Positions 24,228 through 33,529 of a stretch of 64,000 bases of DNA are shown here, piece by piece. A program made the translations under genes and the position numbers. Each line of letters opens with the position of its first letter. The stretch's first letter is position 1. The stretch comes from Granulicella mallensis MP5ACTX8. GTDB taxonomy: Bacteria; Acidobacteriota; Terriglobia; Terriglobales; Acidobacteriaceae. The DNA is taken from the NCBI RefSeq assembly GCF_000178955.2, contig NC_016631.1, forward strand, positions 2,852,001 to 2,916,000, in the 5' to 3' direction. The notes under the pieces were generated by a model. The model saw nothing but the letters and a program-made list of their open reading frames with translations. It did no database searches and was not told the origin of the DNA.

Positions 24228-26453
24228 TTACGCCTGCATGATTTTGTCCGGGGTCATCGGGTAGTTTCGGACACGCTTCCCGGTGGCGTTGTAGATGGCA
24301 TTGGCTACAGCTGCGGCTGCTCCTGTGATGCCGATCTCACCGATGCCTCGCGAGCCCAGGGGATTGAACTTTGTGTCGGGGATGTTGAGAACGCTGACAT
24401 CGATGTCGCCGATGTCGGCGTTGACAGGGACGTGGTAGTCGGCGAAGTTTCCGTTCACTGTACGCCCATAGACCGGATCGATGACCGCTTCTTCATGCAG
24501 GGCAAATCCGACGCCCCAGACGATGCCGCCCATCAACTGATTGAGGCCGGTCTTGTTATTCATGAGCGTGCCGATGTCGTAGGTTCCGACAACGCGCCGC
24601 ACCTGCACCATGTGCGTGTCCTTGTCGACGGCGACCTCCGCAAAGACTGCGCCGAAGGACTGTGTCGTCATCGAGTTCTTGTCCGGGCCGGGTTCCGCAG
24701 AGCCTTCGGCTTCGATAGGCGCTGCGCCATTGCGCGTAAGCAGAGCCGTGAAGCTCTCTCCGGTCGCGGGATTCGACTTCAGGAAGATGTGTCCGTCCTT
24801 CGTGTCGAGGTCCGTGTCCTTCGCGTTGTAGAGAGGTGAGTGCGCGTCCTGCATCGCAAGCTGGAACAGCTTGAGTTTTGCCTGCTTTGCTGCGGCATCG
24901 ACGGCAGGAAGTACCGAGGCCGTCGACTGCGACCCTCCGGAGACTGGAGCCTTGGGTAGCGCGGAATCTCCTAGTTTGACGTCGACCAGTGTGGGGGCGA
25001 GTCCCAGTGCTGCTGCTGCCGTCTGCGCCATGATGGTGTACATGCCCGTACCGATGTCCTGCGTGCCGGAACCGGCGAAGACGCGGCCGTTGGGTAGGAT
25101 GCGGACAATCGCCGCCGCAACAGATCGGTTCGCAGGATAGGTCGCTGTCGCCATTCCGTAGCCGATCTGCTTGTTGCCCTCGGTCTTCTGGCCTGGTTCT
25201 GCATTGCGCTTTGACCAACCGAAGTTTTCGGCGGCCTGGGTGTAACACTCGCGGAGATGCTTGGAGCTGAAGGGCCGGTTTCGGGAAGGGTCGGTTTCGG
25301 CATAGTTCACCAACCGGAGTTGAACGGGGTCCATCTTCAACTTGTGGGCGAGTTCGTCCATGGCGATCTCGAGCACGGCCGTTCCGGTAGCTTCACCGGG
25401 GGCGCGCATGTAGGTCCCCATGCCGAGATTCATCTCCACCATCTTTTCCGTGGTGGCGTTGGCTTCGCTGTTATAGAGCATGCGACTGGTGCCGGCGGAG
25501 TGCTCCGCGAAGTCGTCCATCACAGAGGTGCTCATGATGGCATCGTGCTGAATGCCGACAATCTTGCCGCTGGCGTCTGCACCGATCCTGATCTTGTTGA
25601 CCGTGGTGGGCCGCGTGCCGACGGGGCCGAACATCTGGTTGCGTTCCAGTACCAGCTTCACCGGCTTCTGCACGACCTTTGCCGCCATCGCCGCAAGTGT
25701 TACATGCGACCATGCCGTGCCCTTGCTGCCAAAGCCGCCGCCGGTATACGGGCACTGCACGTGCACATTCTCCAGCGGAAGATTGAGGATTCTAGCCAGC
25801 GACATCTTTACGCCGGAGATGTACTGTGTCCCGTCGTAGACGTTGAGCTCTTCGCCCTCCCACCAGGCGATCGTAGCGTGCGGCTCCATCGGATTATGGT
25901 TCTGGAGTGGTGTGGAGTAGGTTTCTTCGACGGTGACGGTTGCCTTTGCCATGGAGGCTGCGAGATCGCCGCGCTGGGTGCCTGGCTGCTCTCTGCCGCC
26001 CTGCTTGGGAGGGCGTGCCTCGTCGAGACGGCCCATGAAGTTGAGCTTCGCAGGCTGCTGGTTGTACTTGACCGTCAGCATGCGCGCGGCTTGTCTCGCA
26101 AAGGGGAGGGAGCTTGCGAGTACAACGGCGATCGGCTGCCCGTTGTAGTGAACCTCGGTGTCCTGGAGGATGCTCAGGTTGTGCGGCTTGGCGGAGGTTA
26201 GTTTGGGGACGTTGAAGGGCGTGAGGATTGCGATGACACCGAAGGCCCGTTCCGCTTCTTTCTGGTCGATGGAGGCGATGGAGCCGCTGGGGATCGTCGA
26301 GTGCACAATATAGGCGTAGACCAGATCCTTCTTCGGGAAGGGCTCGGTAAACTCGGCCGCATACTTCGCTTTGCCTGTGACTTTGGCGATGCCGTCATAA
26401 CGATGCTCGAGCTGTCCTTCAGGTGTGGGGCGTGCCTGGTTGTTTCTAATCAT
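24228..26453 (-). CDS. paoC: Molybdenum hydroxylase large subunit (PaoC/YagR-like)
   Basis: Large molybdopterin-cytosine-dinucleotide subunit of a xanthine dehydrogenase/aldehyde oxidase family enzyme; 741 residues. Mo-cofactor contacts include PYTGGGFGSKG and APGEATG, and the catalytic Glu lies in GIGEIGITG near the C-terminus. A signal peptide is absent, as expected if it is co-exported with the Tat-bearing small subunit. Its ATG overlaps the stop of the FAD subunit (26450-26453). By analogy with E. coli PaoABC, aldehydes are the likely substrates. Confidence 0.92.
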   Translation of the reverse strand: MIRNNQARPTPEGQLEHRYDGIAKVTGKAKYAAEFTEPFPKKDLVYAYIVHSTIPSGSIASIDQKEAERAFGVIAILTPFNVPKLTSAKPHNLSILQDTEVHYNGQPIAVVLASSLPFARQAARMLTVKYNQQPAKLNFMGRLDEARPPKQGGREQPGTQRGDLAASMAKATVTVEETYSTPLQNHNPMEPHATIAWWEGEELNVYDGTQYISGVKMSLARILNLPLENVHVQCPYTGGGFGSKGTAWSHVTLAAMAAKVVQKPVKLVLERNQMFGPVGTRPTTVNKIRIGADASGKIVGIQHDAIMSTSVMDDFAEHSAGTSRMLYNSEANATTEKMVEMNLGMGTYMRAPGEATGTAVLEIAMDELAHKLKMDPVQLRLVNYAETDPSRNRPFSSKHLRECYTQAAENFGWSKRNAEPGQKTEGNKQIGYGMATATYPANRSVAAAIVRILPNGRVFAGSGTQDIGTGMYTIMAQTAAAALGLAPTLVDVKLGDSALPKAPVSGGSQSTASVLPAVDAAAKQAKLKLFQLAMQDAHSPLYNAKDTDLDTKDGHIFLKSNPATGESFTALLTRNGAAPIEAEGSAEPGPDKNSMTTQSFGAVFAEVAVDKDTHMVQVRRVVGTYDIGTLMNNKTGLNQLMGGIVWGVGFALHEEAVIDPVYGRTVNGNFADYHVPVNADIGDIDVSVLNIPDTKFNPLGSRGIGEIGITGAAAAVANAIYNATGKRVRNYPMTPDKIMQA

Positions 26454-27460
26454 GCTTGAGCTCCTTTGCTGGCTTGTGTAAGGGCATGGACGATACTCTG
26501 CTTGGCGAGCTCGACCTTGAAGGCATTGTGTTCGTAGGGCTTGGCTCCGGCAACGGCGAGTTCCGCAGCGTGCTGGAAGGTCTCTCTGGTTGCGGGTTTT
26601 CCGGCGAGGGCGTGCTCGGCTTCCGGGGAACGCCAGGGCTTATGTGCCACACCGCCCAGCGCAAGGCCGGCAGATTTGATCGTGTCTCCGTCCATCTCCA
26701 GCCCCGCGGCTACGGAGACCAGCGCAAATGCATACGATTGACGGTCGCGAACTTTGAGGTACCAGGAGTTCTTCGCGAACTTTGCCGGAGGCAAGGTGAC
26801 AGCGACGATTAGCTCTCCGGGATGGAGGTTGGTATCCACTTCGGGAGTTGTTCCGGGCAGTCGATGGAAGTCGGCAAGGGGAAGCGTTCGCTTATCTTTA
26901 GCGCTTTGAATCTCAACCTTCGCATCCAGGGCGGCGAGCGCGACGTTCATATCGGAAGGGTTCGTGGCGATGCAGGTATGGGCCGAGGTTGCTCCTTCGT
27001 CGGTCTGGCCCAGGATGGCGTGAATCCTGTTGAAGCCCTGGATCGCTGCACAGCCGCTGCCCGGCACACGTTTATTGCAGGCGGGGAAGGCGGTATCCAT
27101 GAAGTAGAAACAGCGGGTGCGTTGCATCAGGTTTCCGCCGGTGGTTGCCATGTTGCGGAGTTGCGGACTCGCACCCGAAAGTAACGCGTGCGAGAGCAGG
27201 GGATAGTGCGCGACGATAGCGGGGTCATTCGCCAGATCGGAGTTGCGAACCAGCGCGCCAATGGTCGCTCCGTTCGCATTGACCAATACCTTGTTCAGGC
27301 CGATGTGATTGATGTCGATCAGCGTAGAGGGGGACTCGACGCCATCTTTCATCAGGTCGACGAGGTTGGTGCCTCCGCCCAGAAATTTGGCGTTATGAAT
27401 AGCGATGGCCTGAAGAGCAGCGTCGGGAGCTTCCACACGTTGATAGGCGAAAGGATTCAT
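26450..27460 (-). CDS. paoB: Molybdenum hydroxylase FAD subunit with 4Fe-4S site (PaoB/YagS-like)
   Basis: 336 residues. The FAD-binding loop is KFLGGGTNLVDLM; a second conserved block is NMATTGGNLMQRTRC. The Cys-rich insert CFYFMDTAFPACNKRVPGSGC followed by GFNRIHAILG corresponds to the extra 4Fe-4S cluster of PaoB. The ATG at 27460 overlaps the small-subunit stop by 4 bp. A longer open frame upstream lies inside the small-subunit gene and is not coding. It transfers electrons between the Fe-S and Mo subunits. Confidence 0.92.
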   Translation of the reverse strand: MNPFAYQRVEAPDAALQAIAIHNAKFLGGGTNLVDLMKDGVESPSTLIDINHIGLNKVLVNANGATIGALVRNSDLANDPAIVAHYPLLSHALLSGASPQLRNMATTGGNLMQRTRCFYFMDTAFPACNKRVPGSGCAAIQGFNRIHAILGQTDEGATSAHTCIATNPSDMNVALAALDAKVEIQSAKDKRTLPLADFHRLPGTTPEVDTNLHPGELIVAVTLPPAKFAKNSWYLKVRDRQSYAFALVSVAAGLEMDGDTIKSAGLALGGVAHKPWRSPEAEHALAGKPATRETFQHAAELAVAGAKPYEHNAFKVELAKQSIVHALTQASKGAQA

Positions 27461-28182
27461 GCAGCACCTCCCATGCCGGTAAGGGAGCGTACCGCTGCCA
27501 CGATGTTTGGATACGCGCCGCAACGGCAGATGTTGCCGGACATGCGCTCGCGAATCTCGTTGTCGGTAAGCTCTGGCTGTGCAGTTTTTCCTGTCTCGAA
27601 GCTGATGCGTGAGAGGTTGCCGTGTTTGCCCTCTTCGAGCAGTGCCGTCGCCGAACAGATCTGTCCGGGAGTGCAATAGCCGCACTGAAAGCCATCGTGT
27701 TCCAGGAAGGCTTCCTGTACTGGGCTCAGATGCAGGGCGTCGCCGAGGCCTTCGATCGTCGTTACCTCTGAGCCTTGTGCGGCGACCGCCAGGGTCAGGC
27801 ACGAATTGACGCGGCGGCCATTCAACAACACGGTGCAGGCGCCGCATTGACCGTGATCGCAACCCTTTTTGCTGCCGGTAAGCTCCAGGTTCTCGCGCAG
27901 CAGGTCGAGCAGCGTTGTGCGGGTATCGACCGTAACCCGGTGCACCTGCTTGTTGATCGACAGGCTCAAGGGGAACATCTGCGGCGCGGACGGAGACGGC
28001 TGCTGGGCCGCTGCGACTCGCGGCAGCCCGGTGGCGATACCGGCAGTCAATACTCCGGAGACAGTTAGGAATTGGCGACGATTTAGTTCAATGTCGTTTC
28101 GTTCAACATCGTTTAGTTCAACATTATGGGTGGATAGCTCTTCTGTATCCGGCGTGTCAGCGACTTCAGCGCATGGCGGCAT
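27457..28182 (-). CDS. paoA: Molybdenum hydroxylase 2Fe-2S subunit, Tat-exported (PaoA/YagT-like)
   Basis: 241 residues. A Tat signal is present (NRRQFLTVSGVLTAGIATG). The plant-type 2Fe-2S site is CDHGQCGACTVLLNG plus a downstream Cys, and the second site has CGYCTPGQ and NICRCGAY. This subunit should carry the folded heterotrimer to the periplasm. The ATG at 28182 follows GAGG. The region before the twin arginines is unusually long, about 40 residues, and contains a threefold 5-residue repeat. First gene of the paoABC operon with 4 bp overlaps at both junctions; no maturation (paoD-like) gene follows. Confidence 0.92.
   Translation of the reverse strand: MPPCAEVADTPDTEELSTHNVELNDVERNDIELNRRQFLTVSGVLTAGIATGLPRVAAAQQPSPSAPQMFPLSLSINKQVHRVTVDTRTTLLDLLRENLELTGSKKGCDHGQCGACTVLLNGRRVNSCLTLAVAAQGSEVTTIEGLGDALHLSPVQEAFLEHDGFQCGYCTPGQICSATALLEEGKHGNLSRISFETGKTAQPELTDNEIRERMSGNICRCGAYPNIVAAVRSLTGMGGAA
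28082..28126 (-). repeat. Three 15 bp tandem repeats inside paoA
   Basis: Three in-frame units of 15 bp, TTTAGTTCAATGTCG-like, encode VELND, VERND and IELNR directly before the Tat twin-arginine motif. The units differ at a few positions. Repeats of this kind change length easily, so this N-terminal region may vary between strains. Confidence 0.8.
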
Positions 28183-28387
28183 GGCAACCTCATTTCTCTT
28201 TCGATGCAGGGAATACGGACTTGCGGTTGTTTGCAAAAGATGGCAGAAAGACTGCGGCCGGAACGCCCGTTCAGGATCTGCGTAGCGTACTGGGAATACG
28301 ATCCGTCCTGCGGGGTTAGACGCTGGAACTTCGGACTTAGTCTATGCTCAGTAACAATCTGTATTTTCTTTGCCTGGGAGGGCTTGA

Positions 28388-29968
28388 GTGAAGCTTACGG
28401 ATCTACGTTTGTCCGCAGCGTTATTAGGGGTAGCATTGTCGCTTGGTTCTATCGCTGGAGCGCAGGAAACGCGCCCGCATCGTCCCGCTGAAGCTGGGGC
28501 GGACGCAAAACCGGCATCTGATAACGATGCCAACACTTTGCCCATTCCGCCCGAAACCACAACTATCAGCAAGCACGACTGGAGCGCGGGCGGTCGCACG
28601 GTTCACTACACCGCAACTGCCGGCAACCTGCTGATTAAAGACGACAATGACAAGGCCAACGGCAGCATCTTCTATGTGGCGTACACGGAAGATGGAGTTC
28701 CCGCGAAGAACCGCCCGATTACCTTCCTCTACAACGGCGGGCCGGGTTCCGCGACGATCTGGCTGCATATGGGCTCGGTGGGGCCTGTCCGCGTCGTCAC
28801 CGAAAGCCCCAAGGCAACCGGTCCGGCGCCCTTCGAGTGGGTGCAGAACCAGTACAGCCTGATCGATAAGAGCGACCTGGTCTTCATCGATGCGCCGCTA
28901 TGTGGTTTTTCGCGCGCCGTGGGTAAGGGAACTGCCAAGGATTTCGCGGGCGTAGACCAGGACATCAAGGCGTTTGAGAAGTTCATCACGCGCTATATCA
29001 CCGTGAACCAGCGCTGGGGATCGCCCAAGTTTCTCTTTGGCGAAAGCTACGGCACGCCACGTTCAGCGGCGCTGGTCGCGGCGCTCAACAATGATGGCAT
29101 CGAGTTCAATGGTGTCGTTCTGCTCTCGTCGGTTTTGAACTACAACGTTCGCGAACCGGGCTATGACGTTGAGACGAAGACCTATCTGCCCAGCTATGCG
29201 GCTATCGCCTGGCACTACAACAAGGTCCCGCACAATGGCGAGATGAAAGACTTCGTCGAGCAAGCTCGCAAGTTTTCACGCGGCCCTTATGCCGAAGCGC
29301 TGGAGCAGGGCGATCGTCTGCCCAAGGCGGAGTTCGATGCGATTGCGGCGAAGGTTGCCTCCTTCACCGGCCTCAGCGTGCAGTACGTCAAGGAGTCCAA
29401 GCTGCGCATCGCTCCGACGCGCTTCCGCAAGGAGTTGCTGCGCGACGATGAGGAGATCCTCGGCCGCTACGATGCTCGCTTTGAGGGCTTCGATGTCGAT
29501 GCCGCCGGTGAGAACCCCGGTTACGATCCTTCGGACACAGGCATCAGCGGTGTCTTTGTAGGGGCCTTCCACGACTACATCCAGAGCGAGCTCAAGTACA
29601 CGAGCTCAGAACCCTACAACCTGCAGGGGCCGGGGATCAATCAGAACTGGGACTGGAAGCATCATCCCTCCGGCGGCGCCCGTGGCGGCGGCGAACAGAG
29701 CCAGCCGGATACGGTTATCGATCTGAGCGATGCCATGCGCAAGAACCCGAAGCTGAAGGTCTTTTCTGCTAACGGCTGGTTCGATCTTGCTACACCATTC
29801 TTTGGCACGGAACACGATATCGCGCAGATGATGCTGCCTGACACGATTCGCGACAACGTGAGCTTCGGCTACTATCCGGCGGGTCACATGGTCTATTTGA
29901 ATGTGGACGCGCTCAAAGAGATGCATGCCGATCTAGAACGCTGGTACCCAGAGGCTGCAAAGCACTAG
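28388..29968 (+). CDS. Secreted serine carboxypeptidase-like protein (peptidase family S10)
   Basis: 526 residues with a signal peptide ending near GAQ. The S10 triad is visible: S220 in GESYGTPRS, D466 in WFDLATPF and H500 in AGHMVY, together with the N-terminal NGGPGSATIWLHMGS oxyanion block. GTG start at 28388 behind GGGAGG. Expected to remove C-terminal amino acids from peptides in the periplasm or medium. It is transcribed away from paoABC across a roughly 200 bp gap. Confidence 0.92.
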   Translation: MKLTDLRLSAALLGVALSLGSIAGAQETRPHRPAEAGADAKPASDNDANTLPIPPETTTISKHDWSAGGRTVHYTATAGNLLIKDDNDKANGSIFYVAYTEDGVPAKNRPITFLYNGGPGSATIWLHMGSVGPVRVVTESPKATGPAPFEWVQNQYSLIDKSDLVFIDAPLCGFSRAVGKGTAKDFAGVDQDIKAFEKFITRYITVNQRWGSPKFLFGESYGTPRSAALVAALNNDGIEFNGVVLLSSVLNYNVREPGYDVETKTYLPSYAAIAWHYNKVPHNGEMKDFVEQARKFSRGPYAEALEQGDRLPKAEFDAIAAKVASFTGLSVQYVKESKLRIAPTRFRKELLRDDEEILGRYDARFEGFDVDAAGENPGYDPSDTGISGVFVGAFHDYIQSELKYTSSEPYNLQGPGINQNWDWKHHPSGGARGGGEQSQPDTVIDLSDAMRKNPKLKVFSANGWFDLATPFFGTEHDIAQMMLPDTIRDNVSFGYYPAGHMVYLNVDALKEMHADLERWYPEAAKH

Positions 29969-29984
29969 AGTTTGTTTGGTCTGG

Positions 29985-30033
29985 AAGGTTTGATTGCGCC
30001 AGTGTTGTTGTTTCTCGGGTGCGATCAAACCTT
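29985..30033 (+). terminator. Hairpin after the S10 peptidase gene
   Basis: AAGGTTTGATTGCGCC and GGTGCGATCAAACCTT pair along 16 positions with two G-U pairs in the plus-strand RNA. The same pairs would be A-C mismatches in the minus-strand RNA, so the structure fits a transcript from the peptidase gene. There is no T-run after it. Confidence 0.6.
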
Positions 30034-30056
30034 CTGACAAGCCGACTTATGAGGGC

Positions 30057-30695
30057 CTACTTTTTCTGTTTTGTAATGCCCGCTCTTTTGTCTTGGGCAC
30101 GAGATTGCATCCATCCGATATTTGCCGGAAAGACCCAATTTCTATATGGTGATGGCTTTTGGCGGTAGTGTCTGATTAATCTGTCGATATTTTCTTTGTA
30201 TCCATATGCAACGATGAATGGGTGGAGAGCCACTTCGCTTTCAATCTTCGCAACCCAATAGCCCACGTCTTGCAAGTCTTCGACAAGAAAAAGCCGCCGG
30301 TCCAAAGCACTCGCAACCATGCTCATCCAAGAGAGAAAAGAGTCCATCGACGTCCTGTAAATCTGTATTCTCGGGTCTTCGCTCATTTCAGTGAACCGTA
30401 GATTGGGGCTGAGCGCTTTGGCAAAGACTTGCCGATCATGGTCAATTAGCTGCTCACCATCTGTCAGATAAGGTCTGAGACTTTCAGGTAGTATTAGCTT
30501 CCCTCCATTCCAGTCGAGGCAACGACCGGCAAAGGAAAGCTCTGGGCTATTGTTGAAATCTTTGAGATACGAATTCGCAAGTTCTGCGCGCTTCCAACAA
30601 ACGCCTTTCCAGCTATTGAATAACGAGACGCCGCCGCCCACGAGGCCGACAAAAGCTCCAACGTACGCTATTGCAGTGGCTGCATCGCTAGGCAT
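30057..30695 (-). CDS. Hypothetical protein with N-terminal membrane anchor
   Basis: 212 residues, family not recognised. One hydrophobic segment lies at about residues 8-25 (IAYVGAFVGLVGGGVSLF). The rest is soluble and mostly helical with many aromatic and charged residues, and it ends in a Lys-rich tail. Base composition appears lower in GC than the neighbours by eye. It overlaps no other gene and has an ATG at 30695 but a weak ribosome-binding site. It may be an acquired gene of unknown role. Confidence 0.6.
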   Translation of the reverse strand: MPSDAATAIAYVGAFVGLVGGGVSLFNSWKGVCWKRAELANSYLKDFNNSPELSFAGRCLDWNGGKLILPESLRPYLTDGEQLIDHDRQVFAKALSPNLRFTEMSEDPRIQIYRTSMDSFLSWMSMVASALDRRLFLVEDLQDVGYWVAKIESEVALHPFIVAYGYKENIDRLIRHYRQKPSPYRNWVFPANIGWMQSRAQDKRAGITKQKK

Positions 30696-30786
30696 GGTCC
30701 ATTCAGTCTAAGCCAACTTGGCTTCCACCTGCTGCATCGGCGGTAGTAGCGATTCGACTCGTGCTGCGCAACCGGAAGCGCAACCT

Positions 30787-31260
30787 TTATTTCGCTGAGC
30801 AGTTCTTCGTCCCGGTATCGGCAACGCTCGCGATCATCCACCTTCCGTCGACACGAACCAGATTGAATAGGTCTGTTCCGCAGTGATCAACCTTTCCATC
30901 GACCAGGAAGTCGAATGGCGCCCACACCACGGCGAGATCGTTATCGATACGGATCAGTGGATTGTGAATGCGTTCTTCGATCTGTGTGGTGCCGGGTTTC
31001 CCTACACGCTCCGCGAAGGCTTCAAAGGTCATCTGCGCGGGTTTTCCGTCGCGCATCAGTACCATCGTGCCACCCGGTAGCGTGGGTGCTTTGATTGCCG
31101 CGGCATCTCGTTTCGACATGCCCTCAAACATCGCATGGATCGGCGTCAGCACAGCTTGCTCCTCCGCCGATTGCGCAAAGACGTGGATGGCGATGCTCAT
31201 TGCCAGAATCATGCCGAAAAAGAATGCGAACTTCCTTGTGTGCCTGTTCATGCTCGCCAT
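30787..31260 (-). CDS. Secreted SnoaL/NTF2-like protein (DUF4440 type)
   Basis: 157 residues. A signal peptide (FAFFFGMILAMSIAIHVFAQ) is followed by an NTF2-like fold: helix with AVLTPIHAMFEGMSKRDAAAI, then strands with MVLMRDGKPAQMTFEAFAE and LAVVWAPFDFLVDGKVDHCGTDLFNLVRVDGRWMI minus its edges. Such proteins are often annotated as SnoaL-like or DUF4440; the activity is unknown. A second ATG three codons in (31251) is equally possible as the start. Confidence 0.78.
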   Translation of the reverse strand: MASMNRHTRKFAFFFGMILAMSIAIHVFAQSAEEQAVLTPIHAMFEGMSKRDAAAIKAPTLPGGTMVLMRDGKPAQMTFEAFAERVGKPGTTQIEERIHNPLIRIDNDLAVVWAPFDFLVDGKVDHCGTDLFNLVRVDGRWMIASVADTGTKNCSAK

Positions 31261-31401
31261 TCTATCTTGAGATCAACGGCGAGAAACGCGCCTCTCGTAA
31301 CTGATGTTTATGACGACGAAAAACAAACAATACCGTCTTTTTTGTCAGTTTCTCTCGTTCTCTTTTGCGGAAGAACGAATGCTTCACCACCCCGGCGCTA
31401 T

Positions 31402-31824
31402 TCAATTACCGTTTCCGAACCTCTGGATGACGAGGCGCACGCTCTTTACTTCTTCCGCCGTCGTCGCGCGTTGCAGACCGCCTGCTTGCGGTACCGACAA
31501 CCGTAGCACGAGCCGTCTGCCGCTCAAAGCCTCTGCGGGCACTGGAATCGTATAGGTTCCGGCGGCTTGACCGGAGCGTATCCCGAAGGGAGAGATGGTA
31601 CCCAGATCCTTTCCACTCTGTGTCGTGAGCTGGATCTGATTGTGGCCGATCATGCCAACCGCCACAAGCAGCCAGGCCGTCTCGCCCTTCCGCAGTGCAT
31701 GCGGAAGGACGAGTGTCATCTCGCGAGCTTCACCGGCCTGCTGGGACTGCGCCCTTGGAGCCGGTGTTGAACCAGCTTGCGGTGTGACGAACGCGAGGAT
31801 GACAGACAACGCTAAGACAGACAT
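31402..31824 (-). CDS. Hypothetical secreted protein downstream of tyrosinase
   Basis: 140 residues, not recognised. A signal peptide (MSVLALSVILAFVTPQAG) is followed by a beta-rich domain with LRKGETAWLLVAVG and GIRSGQAAGTYTIPVPAEAL. It starts 10 bp after the tyrosinase stop codon on the same strand, so it is almost certainly co-transcribed. It could be a caddie or accessory protein of the tyrosinase, as in Streptomyces melC1, but it shows no Cys/His-rich copper site, so this is only a guess from position. The ATG at 31824 is preferred to a TTG two codons upstream. Confidence 0.65.
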   Translation of the reverse strand: MSVLALSVILAFVTPQAGSTPAPRAQSQQAGEAREMTLVLPHALRKGETAWLLVAVGMIGHNQIQLTTQSGKDLGTISPFGIRSGQAAGTYTIPVPAEALSGRRLVLRLSVPQAGGLQRATTAEEVKSVRLVIQRFGNGN

Positions 31825-31834
31825 GGCCAATAGA

Positions 31835-33529
31835 CTACAGCGATTGCACGGTTACAGCACGAAGCACCGAGGCGCCTCCGCCAGAAGGCACGGCCCGGAT
31901 GGTCACTGCGACATTCCCAGCCGCTGCGCTCAGATTGGCGAAGGCCTCCTTCCGCTTTGGCAGCGGAACAATGAAGGTCGCATCTTCGGTCATTCCGGAC
32001 ATATGCATCATGCCGCAGAAGAAGGCGACCTTGCCGGCATAGTAAGGACTATCTGGGGTGACGTTCGTCGCGTCCGCCGGTGCGCCTACCAGTACATCGA
32101 ACTCGCGATTGGGCGATTTCTCCGTCGGACGAGGCACGGTGACCAGCGCGAAGAGGGATGTTTCCGTATCGCTGTCCAGATGGGTTTTGATCGAGGCGGC
32201 GCTGAGTGTCAGCGTGGCGGTGTTTGCCTTCATCAATCCTTTCACGGGCGCGGCTGACTGCTTCGCGGCCAAGACTAGGGGCCGTTTCCCGATGATCTCT
32301 TCCCCGAAGCCCGGTTCATAGTCGTACCCGAAATGGGACATATTGATGTACTCCCTCGCGATACTAGGACCGACTTGCTTGCCGTTGCCATCCACGTAAA
32401 AGAGGAAGGGTTCCTTTTCGTAAGACGGGAGCTGCCGGCTATCGGGAAGATAGGGCAGGTTGAGGGCCTGCTGCTTACGTGTCCACACGTCCCATAGCCG
32501 GTCCATGTTGCTGTGGTGCAGGAAAAAGATGGGATCGACAGGGGAGAGGTTGTTGGTCATATTGCCCCAGGGTCCGTTGGGGATGGGCGTTCCCGGTCCC
32601 GCGCCGCCGCCGATGTAGTTATGCGTGCTGTTGTGAGGGAGTCCTTCCAGGGTGGAGAAGACAGTGCCTTGACTTGGCGCCGTGTTGTGCGAAGCTGTCG
32701 TGGAGCTGTTGAAGCCGATCTTGATCGGGTTTGCGATGGGGATATGTTGGTAGTAGGTCGTGGCGAAGTTCGTTGGCTCAAGTCCGGAGTAGACCGTTTC
32801 CTTCGATACGTTCTTTTTGACCGAGGCACTCAGCTGAGCATTTCCGAGAGTGAGATAACGCGCAATCTTGGTCGGCGCGAAGGCCGTGTTTTCAGGATTA
32901 AAGTGTCCCGGATGTGATAGATGTCCCGTCATCGGGGTCGGAGTCCAACCCGATACATCGTTCCACATGTCGTCGAAGGTCTTGTACCCGCGGATATTCA
33001 ACTGCTGGATCTGGGCCTGGCTGAGACCCTTCCAGTAGTTCTTGAGGGAAGGCTGAATGAAAGCTGTAAATGTATCGAGGTCCTTGGTGTACGGCTCGAA
33101 GGCGGAGGCGACCGGCGTCAGCACGTCGTTGAACATCGTGTCCGGAATCTGCGACAGTTGGCTCCAATCCCAGTAGGGCATGGCGAAGTTTGGATCGCCG
33201 CTCATGGTGCGGATCGTCTGCTCAAAGTAGCCTAAGTACCCGCGGTGCCATACGTAAAACCACCAGTTGCCGTGCGGGCAATCCATTAGATGGATGAAGG
33301 CGTTGCGAAACCAATTTTGCGGATGATCCGGCGGCAGCTTCAACATTGCCTGAATGGCCTTTGCATAGCTGTAGAGAGCCTGCTTGCCTTGATTGCTGGT
33401 GACGTTGTAGCGGCGGTACTTTGCAGGGGCTTGGGCCAGGGCAAGATGCCGAGAGAGAGCGGCGGTTCCGACGGTGGCGAGAGAGGTCTTCAGGAAGTCA
33501 CGGCGAGTCGTTTCAAAGTAAATGCTCAT
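31835..33529 (-). CDS. Tyrosinase-family copper oxidase, Tat-exported
   Basis: 564 residues. Tat signal TRRDFLKTSLATVG. CuA histidines lie in FIHLMDCPHG and VWHRGYLGYFE; CuB histidines in LPHNSTHNY and DPIFFLHHSNMDRLW. The C-terminal region has EFDVLVGAPA, like the KFDV domain of plant polyphenol oxidases, followed by a Met-rich CGMMHMSGM. It should hydroxylate phenols and/or oxidise catechols outside the cytoplasm. The ATG at 33529 has AGGTG upstream; a GTG four codons earlier lies within that ribosome-binding site. It is divergent from the multicopper oxidase gene 1 kb away. Confidence 0.93.
   Translation of the reverse strand: MSIYFETTRRDFLKTSLATVGTAALSRHLALAQAPAKYRRYNVTSNQGKQALYSYAKAIQAMLKLPPDHPQNWFRNAFIHLMDCPHGNWWFYVWHRGYLGYFEQTIRTMSGDPNFAMPYWDWSQLSQIPDTMFNDVLTPVASAFEPYTKDLDTFTAFIQPSLKNYWKGLSQAQIQQLNIRGYKTFDDMWNDVSGWTPTPMTGHLSHPGHFNPENTAFAPTKIARYLTLGNAQLSASVKKNVSKETVYSGLEPTNFATTYYQHIPIANPIKIGFNSSTTASHNTAPSQGTVFSTLEGLPHNSTHNYIGGGAGPGTPIPNGPWGNMTNNLSPVDPIFFLHHSNMDRLWDVWTRKQQALNLPYLPDSRQLPSYEKEPFLFYVDGNGKQVGPSIAREYINMSHFGYDYEPGFGEEIIGKRPLVLAAKQSAAPVKGLMKANTATLTLSAASIKTHLDSDTETSLFALVTVPRPTEKSPNREFDVLVGAPADATNVTPDSPYYAGKVAFFCGMMHMSGMTEDATFIVPLPKRKEAFANLSAAAGNVAVTIRAVPSGGGASVLRAVTVQSL

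Noticed and set aside
26450..27862. Longer start for the FAD subunit of the molybdenum hydroxylase
   Set aside because: The extra codons lie within paoA; the ATG at 27460 gives the standard N-terminus and the 4 bp overlap.
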